A stretch of DNA of 64,000 nt from Acanthaster planci (taxonomy: Eukaryota > Echinodermata > Asteroidea > Valvatida > Acanthasteridae), in the NCBI RefSeq assembly GCF_001949145.1, contig NW_019091486.1, positions 1,359,958 to 1,423,957 of the forward strand, in the 5' to 3' direction. Shown here one piece after another: positions 11,741-25,100 of the stretch. Position 1 is the stretch's first letter. Every line of letters starts with the position of its first letter. The notes beneath the pieces are model-generated. The model saw only the letters and a list, made by a program, of their open reading frames with translations, searched no databases and had not been told where the DNA came from. A program made the translations under genes and the position numbers.

Positions 11741-14700
11741 TCAGCGTGTGGGGCAAAAATCTGCATCATTGGAAGAGGATAGCAGAGAAACAGAGACAAC
11801 CACTGTGGGTTTACGACAGGTGAGCAGTGCTTGTACAGGTACAAATACCAGTCTAATTTACAGCAGCATCATGTATCTCATTATCCCGTCATTCGGGCTT
11901 GTCGTGGTAATCTGTGGTCGTGCATTCCGTTTGCTTAATTAAGATGCATGTAATGAAGACATCAATCTTCGATCAACGCACTGGGCTCATGCTTTTATTT
12001 TCTGATGAGAGGTAGCTGCTGCATTTTTTTCTTTACTTTCAACTATATATTTGTTTTCCTACATGAAGAGATGTTCATAAAAATATATAATTAGATATCA
12101 AGCATGCCGTTGGACAACAACATGGCGTGTAAGCCTGCGCCTTTAATACCCAACTGGGTTTAAGCGTTTCGTTAAGAATATTTAGAGAGAGATAGTTAAT
12201 TCTTTCAAAGTGCAACACGATAGGGATTTGGAATTCTCTATTTTTGCAAGTTCGCATGCGGGGGGGGCGGCAACGGGGGACATACCCCACCCCAAATATG
12301 CCATTTAAAACAATAAAAAGAAAGCCAATTTTTCGGGGGGGGTTCTGTTTCATTACCCCTCTTCCAAAGGTGTTTAGAAAGACCGAAAAATGTAGCCTCA
12401 AATGGTTAGGCCTATGTTAAAATATTTCACATATTTTAGTCCCCTAAAATAAAAAACAAGCTTGGCCACAACGAAAATTCAGTTTCCGATCCGCCCTCGT
12501 ATTTTTGTGGCGTTCTTCGTGGCTTAATTCTCGTGAACTGTGCGGCCCACTTAGGAAGAAGGTTTCGGTTGTCATTTGCAGGTCAAGTCATTACCATTTG
12601 TTTTATGCAAATCCCCAGCGTATCACATTGACAAAGTGAGCCGATGTTTCCATTTTGACTTTTTTGTGTTTCTGCATATGTAAGGAAACACTCGGCCTCA
12701 ACTGATGTTATGCGTGTGTTGTACGATGGTACAGCATACATGGCATGCATGAACCATGGAGGAAAAAACAGGTTTATAATTAACCATTTACACACATCAT
12801 TTATATCTGACATTTTCCCTCGGTGAATGGCTCGTGTTCCAGAAAACATGCAGGTGACATTCCACTTCTGGCTCTTGTCCTGTTACCGACCCCAGAAAGC
12901 AAAGAAAAAGTTAAAATGGATTTGAACTTCACTGCGGTGCAAATGGGCAATACCGGGGTCCATGGTCCGTGGACCTTGAAAATTCCATGTGGATGTAGAT
13001 CTTTCTACTACGTTTAACCGCATGCCACTGAAGAGTTCACGCAAGGACACGGTCAGACCAGGAAATGGTGGCGGATTACCTTACGCACAGCGAGAATCTT
13101 CATTATGTTTTCAATTACGGTTAGCTATTTTCAGATTCTCCTTGCCAATATCTCCCTGGCACTGCAGCCAACTTATTACAAGGACAGATCTGACAACAGT
13201 ATCAATTTACAACACGACAAAAGCAGCGAATATTTTGCAACAGGAAATGTCACTGATGGGTGAGGGGAATGAATGTTATTTTCTGCCTCTGAAACAAAAT
13301 CGTTCCCAACGAATAACTCACTCCTGACACCTTCAACTGTAATGTTTCATCGCAAAAACTCGGCATTGTTACAAAACTATTTGGGGCTGTTGCGCCATTG
13401 ATTACACGGCAAATTACGCAGGCTTCGGGACAGCGTAGTGCCCAGCATTATCATGTGAGAATTTTAACCAGATGAAATCACTTCATGACATTTTCAATAG
13501 CTGCACGGTCTCCTCACCCCAGTTTTTATGGGGCTGAGAACCAATTTATGATTGCCCTTAATTTCCGATGAAGGGACCTTCAGCCGTCTGGCATGTTTGG
13601 CTACCGTGTTCACTTTCTGTGCCGGGAAATAATGACGTGTAACAAACGATATCCTGGCAGCTCCCCTGAGTAAATATTGCCTTCGTCCCTTCATTGTATA
13701 AAACAGTAATTATCGGCCAAACTACCGAGCCGCACTTCCTTTGCCCTCGCCGTAGTCATCTAGGGTGCCAGGGACTTCCCAACGTACATGTACAGGCATG
13801 TACCTTGGCATGGGCGTCCTATTCTGTTCATGACTAAATGAGCATAAATCCTGGGGAAGGTGGGGGTACATGTATACATGTACGCCTATATCCTTCCCCC
13901 ACTTTTTGAGGGGGCTATTGAATCACCCCCCCCCCACACACACACTTTTTGCGGTGAGCGAAACATTGAGAAAATAAAATTGTGAAGACTTTTTCGGATT
14001 TCTCCACCACTAAACTGCTTTTACCATCACCCAGAAAAGGCAAATTAATAAGATTCTGCACGAATGTAATACATAAGTCAACCCCTTCCCCACTTTTCAA
14101 ATTTCATGGCCGGCCAAGTCATCCCCCCCCCCTTTCAGCACCCCCATCCCCCTATTTCCTCCGATAGCAATGAGCACTGAGCCCGAGTATAAGTTTGTCA
14201 AATCATAGGGAGAATAGACGTCCTTTATATCCATCTATCGTAGACGCGCCTAAGTAGTTTACCACTACCAGCTATTTCTAAATGATGGTATACATTCACA
14301 AATACCAAATACCAAGAGTAGGCCTGCATGTAAGCCTGATTCTGATAACATCCTTCACCGCGGACCAACGTGATGGCGATGTATTTAGTCCTCAAAATAA
14401 GAAGGTATGCTAATGGTTTTGGCAGGTAGGCCTTCCGGATTATCACGGGCACGACACAAATTCACGCTGGAATGGGGAGGCTGCCTAATATGGTCTGATA
14501 TATTTAGAACAGAATATCCAAACGCGCTCATGGTTTCCGATCAGGTGAAAGGTATTCGTTGGTTCGTATATATTTTGATTGCATTTGTTGTGTTTGAATT
14601 TTTTCACTTGTATTTGAATTCACGGGGAGTTTTAGTTTACCATCCCATGCATGCAAAGAATTTAGTGTTTTCCGGATTTGAAAGATAAAATACAGATGTT

Positions 14701-15039
14701 GGTTGGGGTTTCCGTCGCGCGTATTTACTTAAAACGTACAACCTCGAAGTGTACTAAATTTCATACATGTACTTGTACTTCTAGAATTTCAACAAAATGC
14801 AGTCTATTTCCACAAAGCTATGAATGAAGATTTTAAGTTAGCGTGAATAAAAAAGTTAAACTACTATGTCCAACTACAGGCAGCACGTCATGTGCATTAT
14901 ATTACCGCACCAAAGTGGTGACAGACATGTAACTCACTGTGTGGACATACGCAGCGAATCCATTGGAGCTGGAAACAAACCGAGGTTATTTACGACGAAA
15001 ACCTGTAAAGACAGGTAATAAAAATTTGTCCAAGTGCTG

Positions 15040-15310
15040 AAACATGCGCGCCAAGGGAATGTATCGCAGTCGCTGACGGACGGATTTAAGTGCTCGTGAA
15101 ATGAGTTGGGAGAAGCCACAGGAGCTACAATAGCCGGGATTGGGCGGTCGGAGTCTGCGGGCCCTCCCCCGGTGGAATCCCCGGAAAACCCCGCTCGCCA
15201 ACTCTCTCGATCGGTCATTGTCACAAGTCGTGTTTCAACGCGAGCCGCGGTGCGGCCGGAAGAGTGCCAAAAGTGCCCGCAGCAAAAATCGAGTGACTTA
15301 ATAGTTCTTG
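15040..15310 (+). promoter_or_regulatory. CpG-rich segment, likely 5' region of the EGF/SEA gene
   Basis: A clear local rise in G+C and CpG content with many CGG/CCG words, about 0.8-1 kb before the first coding exon at 16103. That exon begins after a good acceptor (CTTTTTTCAG, ending 16090) with 12 bases before its ATG, so a non-coding first exon must exist upstream; this segment is the best place for it. The open frame here (15106-15339) does not resemble a known protein and I treat it as untranslated. Confidence 0.4.
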
Positions 15311-16102
15311 GTTGCCCAAGGAGTGTGTTTTTTCTCTAAATTTGCTTGATTTTTAGGCCAGTTTCCCCCCTTATCATTAGACCAAGGACCTCTTGTGAAG
15401 GGCCTGTCTGAAAACAAACGTGATTTTGCTTTACCAACTCAAATGTTTCGTTGATCGTGAACTGATATCGAAAAGTATTCCTAATAGTTGTTTGTAAGGA
15501 GCTATCACAGTGCATCTAATTTCTTTCCCTTAAAATGTCTGTATGGTAAAGTTAAGCGTGTTGCAACTTTTTTATACATTACTTGATGGTCATTAAACTT
15601 AAAGTTTGTAACTCGTAAATGAAAATTAATGTGGTGTCCAGTTTTGGGCTTGCAAAGTATATACAATTCATTTAAAGCTTCCACTTTTACATTGCAAACA
15701 CCTGTAACAGGGACAAACCTATCCGCAGGACAAGTAAAACTAACATCGGCCAGTTGGAATAATTATTTTTCTGGCATTTCCTGAAAGTGTGGCAATAACA
15801 TTGTGCGTGGGTTGGCTTGGTGGGTGCTTTGTGATGTACCGTATCTCGCCACAAAAAGGGTGACCCGTTCGATGAACTATTGAACAAATTTGAACAATAC
15901 TCACTGGAAATTCCAAAGAGGGTAGTGGTGATGTTTTGACTATACGATTCTTAGCGGTGATTCATGCATTAAGTGATGACGTGATATGTTGGAAAACACA
16001 CAACTAGGTTGAATTATTGTTGAACTTGTTAGACGGCAGCCTGGGTGTTAGTCCTCTGTGCTGATGTTGGGGCTCAATTTCTTTTTTCAGAAATTCGAAA
16101 TC

Positions 16103-19100
16103 ATGGAAGGGAGACTGCGGAGGAATAGTATGATTGAGTTTTGCCTGCTGTCTTGCCTGATAATCGTGACAACAGGTAAACTAAGCTCACTTTTAATTTA
16201 ACACAATTTATATAAAATCGGAAGCATTTTACTGTTTTGCTTGTTGGATTATAAACTGAAATTTAACTACAAATTTTTCAGATTAGATTTTTAATAAAAG
16301 TTCTTTTAGGTGCAGCTGATTAAGGAGACACAAACCGAAAAAGTATCAAATATTTCAAACATTTTTGAAGTAGCATATTTCTGCCTGTCTTGTCCAGGTC
16401 AAATTACCCCTACTGCAAGCCCAACGAACACATGTGCCAGTCATCCATGCGAGAACGGAGGGTCCTGCACTGCGTTTCCTAATGCTTTCATCTGCAGATG
16501 TCCTGAGGAATACATCGGTCTCAGATGTGAAACACATTCCTCTCAACAAGGTACATGTACAGATACCTTGGGCTCTTTTGCCAAGAAAAGTGTTTAGGAT
16601 TGTGGGATTTGAGGACAAGGATTCTCTCTGAGTGCGGTAAAAGACTAACTTGAACTTGTATGGTTTGTTCAGTTTGAATCAAACTCCAGTTTTTAGGGTG
16701 GAAAATAAAAGCTTTCTGTGCAGGTTTGAAATTTAGTGGACAACTTGTGCCCAGCCATGAAATGGACTGAAATTAAACCAATGAAATTTGGGCAATCCAG
16801 ACTTTCGTAGGACTACAATTGCTTGTTTGTTCCATTTTTTTAACTTCTCATATCAGTCTGTATATAAAATCCTGGGCAGTCTTTGAGTCCTGCATTACGT
16901 AATCTATGAACGGTGGATAAAGAGTAAAACTGAAATGTACATGAAAAATTGAAGAGGAACCAGTTCTTTAATGAAGGATTTCCTATGTTGAATTGTTGAA
17001 GAGAAGATATAACCAGGAAAACTTATGATCCCTGTTAACTTTAATTTTCTTGAGGACAAATGAGGACATTTGCATGCTTGGGCCTATAAATCACAGCACT
17101 AGATTAAGGGCAAAATCTGTATATATTTCCTATGTATGGAGGAAGTTCCCAATTATTTTAAGCACTTCATCTGTGTCAGAGCTGCGTCTAGAGGGTTATA
17201 AGGAGAACAACTAACCTCTTCTCGACCCATTTTCAACAAGTCCAATGAAATGTTTCCTTCCCAGGTCAGACAGCATGCATCAGTAACCCCTGCGTGCGGG
17301 GCGAGTGCGTCAGCACCGGCCTGCAGCAGTTCACCTGCATGTGCCCAGCGCAGTGGCGGGGCAGCACCTGCAACATTGACGTGGACGAGTGCACCAGCAA
17401 TCCCTGCCGTAATGGCGGCACGTGCCAAAACCTGCCAGGGAATTACAGTTGTGTCTGCCTCACGGGTTACGCTGGCCAAAACTGTGAACAAGGTACATGA
17501 GATGCACATGAACTGCACATAGTGTGGTCTGTCTTGTATTTTTGTTCAGTTATGTGAAAAGTCTTTCATCGTTCAGTTCATTCAAGCTACATTTTATTAT
17601 ATCAACTCCTTAAACTGGGACTGTGCAAAACTGTCTGAATGTTTGATGAACACAAATGATAAATGATATGCAGTAGCTCAGAATGTAGGCATTCAGTCAA
17701 TTAAAATGTTAAATCATTTCAAAAATAAGAATATCAACTTTAAATCAAATGAAATATATGTACAAAGTCAACACTTAAAATTGATGTATTGATCATTAAA
17801 CTATTGCTACATTGAGCTCTAATTGACATTATTCAAATATTGTGAAATATTGGGATATATTCAATCAATTAGAAATTTTGATTTTTCAATATGGACCTAG
17901 TCCATTCTGAAACATCTCTGTCAGCTGATGATTCAACATTCATTAAAATGTGAGTGGGAAGGAAGTTATTGCAGCAAGTGAGTTGATCGAGGGCACAACA
18001 GTCATAATCAATATTGCAACTGTATAAATGTATATTACATGTATATATGGAATAGTACAACTGTATAACTTGAATTGATATTCTAGGAAGCACTCACATT
18101 TACATATTCACAGTGTTATTTTAAAGTATCTCTCCTTTTGCTCCTTGCCAGATGTGACATGTCCAACCAATGTGTGCAACAACAATGGCACCTGTGTGGT
18201 TCAGAATCAACAGCAAGTCTGCATCTGCCCCGTTGGCTTCACTGGAACAACCTGTCAGGTTACAGGTAGGTTTTCTTGTCCTGCTAAACTGTTTCCCTTC
18301 AGTGATTGATTTCCTTCATTAAGATATTTAATGTGCAAAGAGCAACCTTGGACTGGTACCCATTGGAACTCAAGTATTCTCTCCTTCTGCTCCTTGCTAG
18401 ATGTGATGTGTACAACCAAGGTGTGCAGCAACAATGGCACCTGTGTGGTTCAGAATCAACAGCAAGTCTGCATCTGCCCCGTTGGCTTCACTGGACCAAC
18501 CTGTCAGGTTACAGGTAGGTTTTCTTATGTCCTGCTCATCAATTCTCCTTCAGTGATTGATTTCCTTCATTGTGTAAAGAGTACCCTTGGACTGGTACCC
18601 ATTAGAACTCAGATTTGTGCATGGCTCTTTTTCAAGTACTTTTAATCGCTTCAAATTGAGAGCATTTTCACTCCAAATAGTTTGAGACATAAGATAATAG
18701 TTCTATCTGTGCATGATCTCTCACTCCACACCACCAAGAAAGAGGTTTAAAAAAAGAGCATGGAATATCTGTGTAGTGTGAACGCATTCAGCAAATAACC
18801 AAAACAATGGAACGGATGTTGAGCTAGCTGAATATTAAATCCAATCTGATAGGTATTTTCTCAGTGGAGATCTTAATGAGTGATCCATGCTCCATGCTAT
18901 TTCTCTGAGACTGCAGCGAATAGTTGGCTTTTAAAAAGACGTCTGGTTCCCGTATCTACCTTGTGCTAGACTTTCAGTTCACTTTTCTTGCTCCTTTCTT
19001 CCAGTACATGTAGTTGTTCCCTTCTAAGAATTTCTTTCTCTGCTTATCTCTGGTAAAAAAATCTTCTTGCAGCAAAACATGTTGAGAAATTCTGATACTG

Positions 19101-22100
19101 AGTAGTTTGTAATAATTTCGTCATGCACAGGTGATGACAAGCACATTTGCTTCTGGGGTTATGATCAGCAAATTGCAGACAGATTTCATCAGTTTGTCTT
19201 GCACTGAATACATACATAGTTCTTGTGGTAGAGCTGAGTCAATTCAAGTAATTCACTATTCGAATATTTGACCTTCAATTTGATCGAAGATCCAAATATT
19301 TGGTCGTACTGACCGGCAGATTTTTGATGAACAAACCAGACACAAAATCAGTTGCAATAACATACACAATTGTACATTATAATCAATTTTATAGCTTCTC
19401 ACATCTAGGAGTATCTCCAGCCATGATTTAGCAAGATTTAAGAGACAAACAAAACTATCTTGTGGCTCTTCTGCTGTTTGTTCCATATTATTCTTGAAGA
19501 ATTGATAAAAAAGGCGGAATTCATAGGCATTGGAGTGTTTTGCTTGCTGTAGATAAAAACTGCTAAATTTGTTAGATTGTGAAACAAAAACATGTCATTA
19601 ATTTATGCTTATTAGAGAAAGATTTGCACCGTAGAGCTGGGAATTTTTTTAGCACAGTACATGTACATCTTCCGAATTCTTGCCATTTCTGTGTAATTTC
19701 ATTGTCTGGTATGCTGGTGGAAGAAGGAAAAATATGGCGTTTTATTTTCCCCGACCAGATAGGCGTGTTATTGCTATCATTTTTGTTGTGTCTAGATTCC
19801 AATAATCAACCTGCCAGGCATGTCCACATGCATCATTGGGACTTTCAGTTGGAATGCTTCACAGAAACATTATCCTTGACTTTCCCCCTCATGTTTTTTG
19901 TATATTGAGAGCACAGTAAAATAACAGCATAGTCATGCCTGCATGATAGCATCCAAGCACTTCCAATTACCTACAAATAATAATCGATCAGCCCAGAGAC
20001 CTTCTGAAACCAGTCTTTACCAGGTGTATTGCAGGTGATTTAGTAAGCATAAAGTTCACACATGACAGTAACCTTTGGTGTGAGGGGCAAACTATTCTGT
20101 AGTGTAGCTCTGGGAGAAGACTCAACAGCTCATTTACAGCAACATCTCTGAAGTTAGAAAAAAAAAGTCTGCATACTTCCCGAACCCAAGTCGGCCATGA
20201 ATAAAGCCAGACATTTCTTGCGAGACTGTAAAGTCATGCAGACGCTGCCTCTAATCCCTTTGCCATGCCTTGCCTTGTTTATTCAGAAAGCTGTAGCCCT
20301 AATCCATGCAAGAATGGCCACTGCGTTCTGTCCGACGAAGACCCCAATGGCTATGTGTGCCACTGCCATGCCGGGTATACGGCCAGATTATGTGATCAGG
20401 TGCTACATGGTGCGTAAAAGCATACAACCTTCGTGGTTAACAGTATGAATTGACAAGTCAAACTTAATGGTAGCTCACTTTGAAAAGAAAACTTAACTCA
20501 AAATTTGGAACTTAGCTTTTGAAAATACATGTCAATACAGAGCCACAAAGAAGGAAAGGAGACTAAAAAAGAAAGTGCCAACTTCTTGAAAAGGTTTAAT
20601 ATAGTTTTAAAGTTTTTTGCTTAGCAGTTTGCTTGGAGATGAAATCTGAAATTTCTGTAGAAGCTTACTGTTGAGGGCTTTCTACAATACATGCACTGTT
20701 TCCTTTCCTGAAGAATGTTTAACAGCTGTTTAATCTAAAGTCTCATTGCTCTTAACAAAGTTTCCCAGTCATTCTAACTGCCAGACTTGTGTACATAGTT
20801 CCTAATAAATGCATGTAGGATGATGCATCTTCACCAACACGTAGATGGTAAAGGACCGTGTAAAATTAAACAATCTATGATCAGCATCAATATACTCGGC
20901 ATTAAATGAACCGGACGGGAATAATAATGCGCATGATATAATGACACATCCAAATTTCAGTAGTTTTCTTTAGTCTGCACAACTTTGTGATGAGACCAGC
21001 TAAATCAGACACAGGAAAATATCATTACCCTTATTTCAGGCAACAATTATGTTTGCGTAATATTAATGTTACCAAGAATTTAGACTTAAGCTGCAACTTT
21101 CCTTGAACCCCGTCTCTCTGAATGTGCAGTTGCATGCTCCCATGATGGTGACACATACTATGATGGTGAAGTTAGAAATGACCGATGCAACCAATGGTGA
21201 GATCCAAACACATTTTTTTTTAACATGAAAGCAAATTTGTCAGCATCTGTGGTACTGTATGGTTGTATGTTTGTGTCCAATAATAAATAGCACAAGATTA
21301 ATCAGATTTCGATCTCACTTAGAAAATCATTGCATTTGTTGAAATACATGTACATGTGCATGTACGAGTGGTTGTTGCCAAAGAATTGCTTTGCACCTGT
21401 ACAGATTGTTGCCTGTAGTTACTCATTACAGTCTATTGTAACACTTAAGGTAGCCTACCATGTTACAATACATTACACAAGGACCAGCACAAATGTTATT
21501 TGTATGTCACCTATTGTGTTTTCTTTTCTTTTGGAAAAGCCTGTAGCTTTTACATGTTTGTAGCAGTGAAGTAATTCACCTGCAAACTACAGCAGAGAAA
21601 TAAATTGACAATGATGACTTTTAGGGAATTAGTGAAATACCTGATCTTATTCACTAAATTTGGAGAGAAAAAAAATTGTTCAAATTATTGATTCATAGTA
21701 AGAACTAGACGAGTCTGATGAAAGGTATGTTGTATCAGAAAAAACAGGGTTAGTGCATTAAATTTTGGGGGGAGACAGCAGAGACAACTATGTCATTTCA
21801 CATGGTATTCTTGTCATTTTTGTTCAGTCACTGCCGTGGAGGTGAATGGCTATGCACAAAGAAATTTTGTGGGTAAGTGCATTGAAAGCAAAGAGCAAAT
21901 ACGGTTAGTGCCATTTCCAGTTTGGAAAGTTTATGTGGTAAAATTCCACAGACTGGGTTATGAAATCTGTGTAACTGTGAAATGGTTACACATGTAAGAA
22001 AAATCAGGTGTCTGATTTTTCACAGCTTGTTAGTGGTGTTTGCTTTGAAGGGAAAAAAGAAACGCGACCACCTTTCAGTCTCACTGTGTGTAGTGGGCCA

Positions 22101-25100
22101 CTATCATATACAGCGACAAAATTACCAAAGGAATATGCATTAAGAATTGATAGACATGGGAAACGATATATGTGTGGCCTTATTTAGATTGCATAGAAAA
22201 CACCCCCCCCCCAAATTTAAAGTTAAAAATGTTCTTCTAAAAAAGTTCCACAATAAAAAGTGAATGCAGTTACATTATATAATTGCAATTATATTTTAAG
22301 TTTTTGTTCTCATTTCATTCAGATCCTTTAGTGTCATGTTTGACTTTATCGGCGATTTCAGTACCATTGTCCAAGGGCAGGAGGACAAATTTAAAAGGTA
22401 AATAAATGAAAGGGCTCGAAGATACAGAAAAATAAAGTTAAAAAGTTCATCTTTGTCTTTCATTAAGAGACCGCAGAATACCGTAAAATGTGTTACAGTG
22501 GACTAAGCACTTTGCACTGGTCAAAATTATCATCAACTGTGTTGAAATGTTGAGGCTATAAGGTTTGGTTGCTGAGCAACATATCACTGAGAGGAATAGG
22601 GTGATAAGATTAACATACTTTTCTGGTTGTTTTAATTTTTCAGTTCATTGAAAACTGACTTGGCAAGAGTGTTTTCTATTCAAGAAAGCATGATCGCAAA
22701 CCTTATGGTATGTACTTTTTCCTTCCAGTGCATTTGGTCAAAAAAGATACAAAGGTTTTAAAATTTGAAGTTTTCTAATGATGGAAAGAATATTTACTAG
22801 GTCTATAATGTGAACTCTTTTAAAATCCCCTAAAAATTGATTAATGGGCCTCTATTTTCAAGAAAAACCATGTTTGGAAACTGTACATCTCAAACGCATT
22901 TCCAAGTAAATTTCAGTAATCCTCAAAGATGTACATGTGTGTACATTCCTTGAGAGTCCCGACAGTAGAGATGGGCTGTCTAATCAGTTGCCAGACACAA
23001 GGCAAAAGAAACATCCAGAAATTAGCATAAAATGAGGCCCAAAATTGCAGTATGACCCTTCATTGGTGTAAAACTACATTGCATGCTTGAATAACTTTTT
23101 GGTGGGAAATTTATCAAAATGGCAAGACACTGACTTGAAGCTGCAATCTAACCCTGCTTATTTGGGGTTGAAAAGTGAACGAATACTCGTTGATGTCATC
23201 TGCAGGTTTCAGCCGGCAGTATTCATGTAGAGTTTGAACTGGTGGCTGTCGTTGATTCACACCTGAACATTGAAGACGTTGCAGCCCAAATGCTTGCCAA
23301 GGTAGGAGAACATCAGTCAAAAAATATGTTCAAAAGTCTCATCCACATAATGGGAAATGTCAGAAATATCACACAACTGATTCACACAGGTTTTGACTGT
23401 TTTCAAAAGAGTTTTGTAAAACCTGTTTTTGCTTTGAATCGGAGTAACATTCTGATTGACTTACACAACACAAAAATGGATCCGTGTTAATACACCAGCA
23501 TGATTAAAACTATTAAGAAAGAGCACAGTTGAATGAGTTACAAAGGACATATTTTGGAGTCAGTTTTAATAGAGGGGTATCACCCACTCATTCTGTTGGA
23601 CCAAAAACTGGAGTAAAATTGACTCACTTTTCTACTCAACTTCAAAGCAGTAATACTACAATAGTTAATTTTTAGGCGGACATTAGCATTTGTATTGTGC
23701 TTCTGGCAGAAACTGATAAAGTCTGAGAATTTAGACGAACAGAGTTTACTGTGGTAATTGTAATATCACCCAGACAACGATAGGCCGCATCCTTCTTGCA
23801 GGGTTTATCAATATCAGTTGTCGAGTCGAGGTGCCTCGTCAGTTGTGCAGGTGTTTCTCCTTCCAGGCAGTTTACATTTTGACAGTGGCAGCAATATCAC
23901 AAATGAAAATTAATGAAAGTGATGCAATAACCTCGAACCTTTCTGGAAGCGAGGGTTAAATTGAATGTCACACCTAGGTGGATTTCCAATGTGTCTCTCC
24001 TTGTGAGATTTTACAGTTAAACAAGTCATGAAAAATTAGCGAATAGTACCATGGCCAATGGAAATGCTGCCTTTATGTTCTATGGTTTACTTAGCCTACA
24101 AACATGACATACAGCAGTCAAAACTAAACGGTATGCTGTTTACAGTAACCAAATAATTAGAAGACAGGTAAATACTACAAGTATTATGAGATGAAAGACA
24201 CTTGTTTTTCTCAGTATTTGTCCAACTTTCTCAGATTTTCCCTTTTTTATTTTTGGACAATCTAAGTTTTTCCTCGAAAAGTAGTAAGAGCTAGTGTGCG
24301 TTCTTGAACTGAGATCCATCAAAGACCACATTTTCTGGAAGGATTTTGTAAACCCCAATATTGTTCCATTCAATTTAAAAACAATTGATTCCTTGGTAAC
24401 AGCTTACCTGCTTGAAAACATTTTCCAACAGCTATCAAATTTTCTAATGACCCAATTCATCTTTCACACATTCCCTTTCTCCCACACATGTACAAAACAT
24501 AATACCACAGAACTTTATGCTCTCAATTTGCACTGAAGGAAACCAAACCATGGAATCCTTAAACACCAGATGGACATCAAAGTTGATAATACATTTTGAA
24601 TCATGTTAAATTTGACAGCTTGACTCTGGGACATACTACTTCCGTTTTGAAGGAACTTCACTCTTTGTGGACGTGTCATCGGTCCAACTGGAGAAAGTGG
24701 AACCACCAACCAAGGATCCCAGTAACCCAGCAATCAGTAATGTGGTACTGGTGGTGGTGTGTGTCCTTGTCAGCCTGTTCTTAATCATAGCTGTCATCAT
24801 CGGAACTGTTGTCATAATAGTGAGTGAAATTTTATTCGTTTTAGTCTCCTTCCTAGTTTCAAATAGTCAGCTGCTTAAAGTTGTTTTTCGACAATCAAAT
24901 TGGTTTTTACATGGTTTAGATGCCCCAAGTAGTGTTTAATTTGATCAAAACAATTAAGTCTGTCCAAACATTGAGCACAATTGGCAAGAAAGGGCAGCAG
25001 ATTAAACAAAAAAGGTTCACATTTTCCCATCGTACCACTATGTGTAAAGTGTTTACAGACCAGTTTAATTGAATTTATTTGGATTATATTTTGAGAAAAG

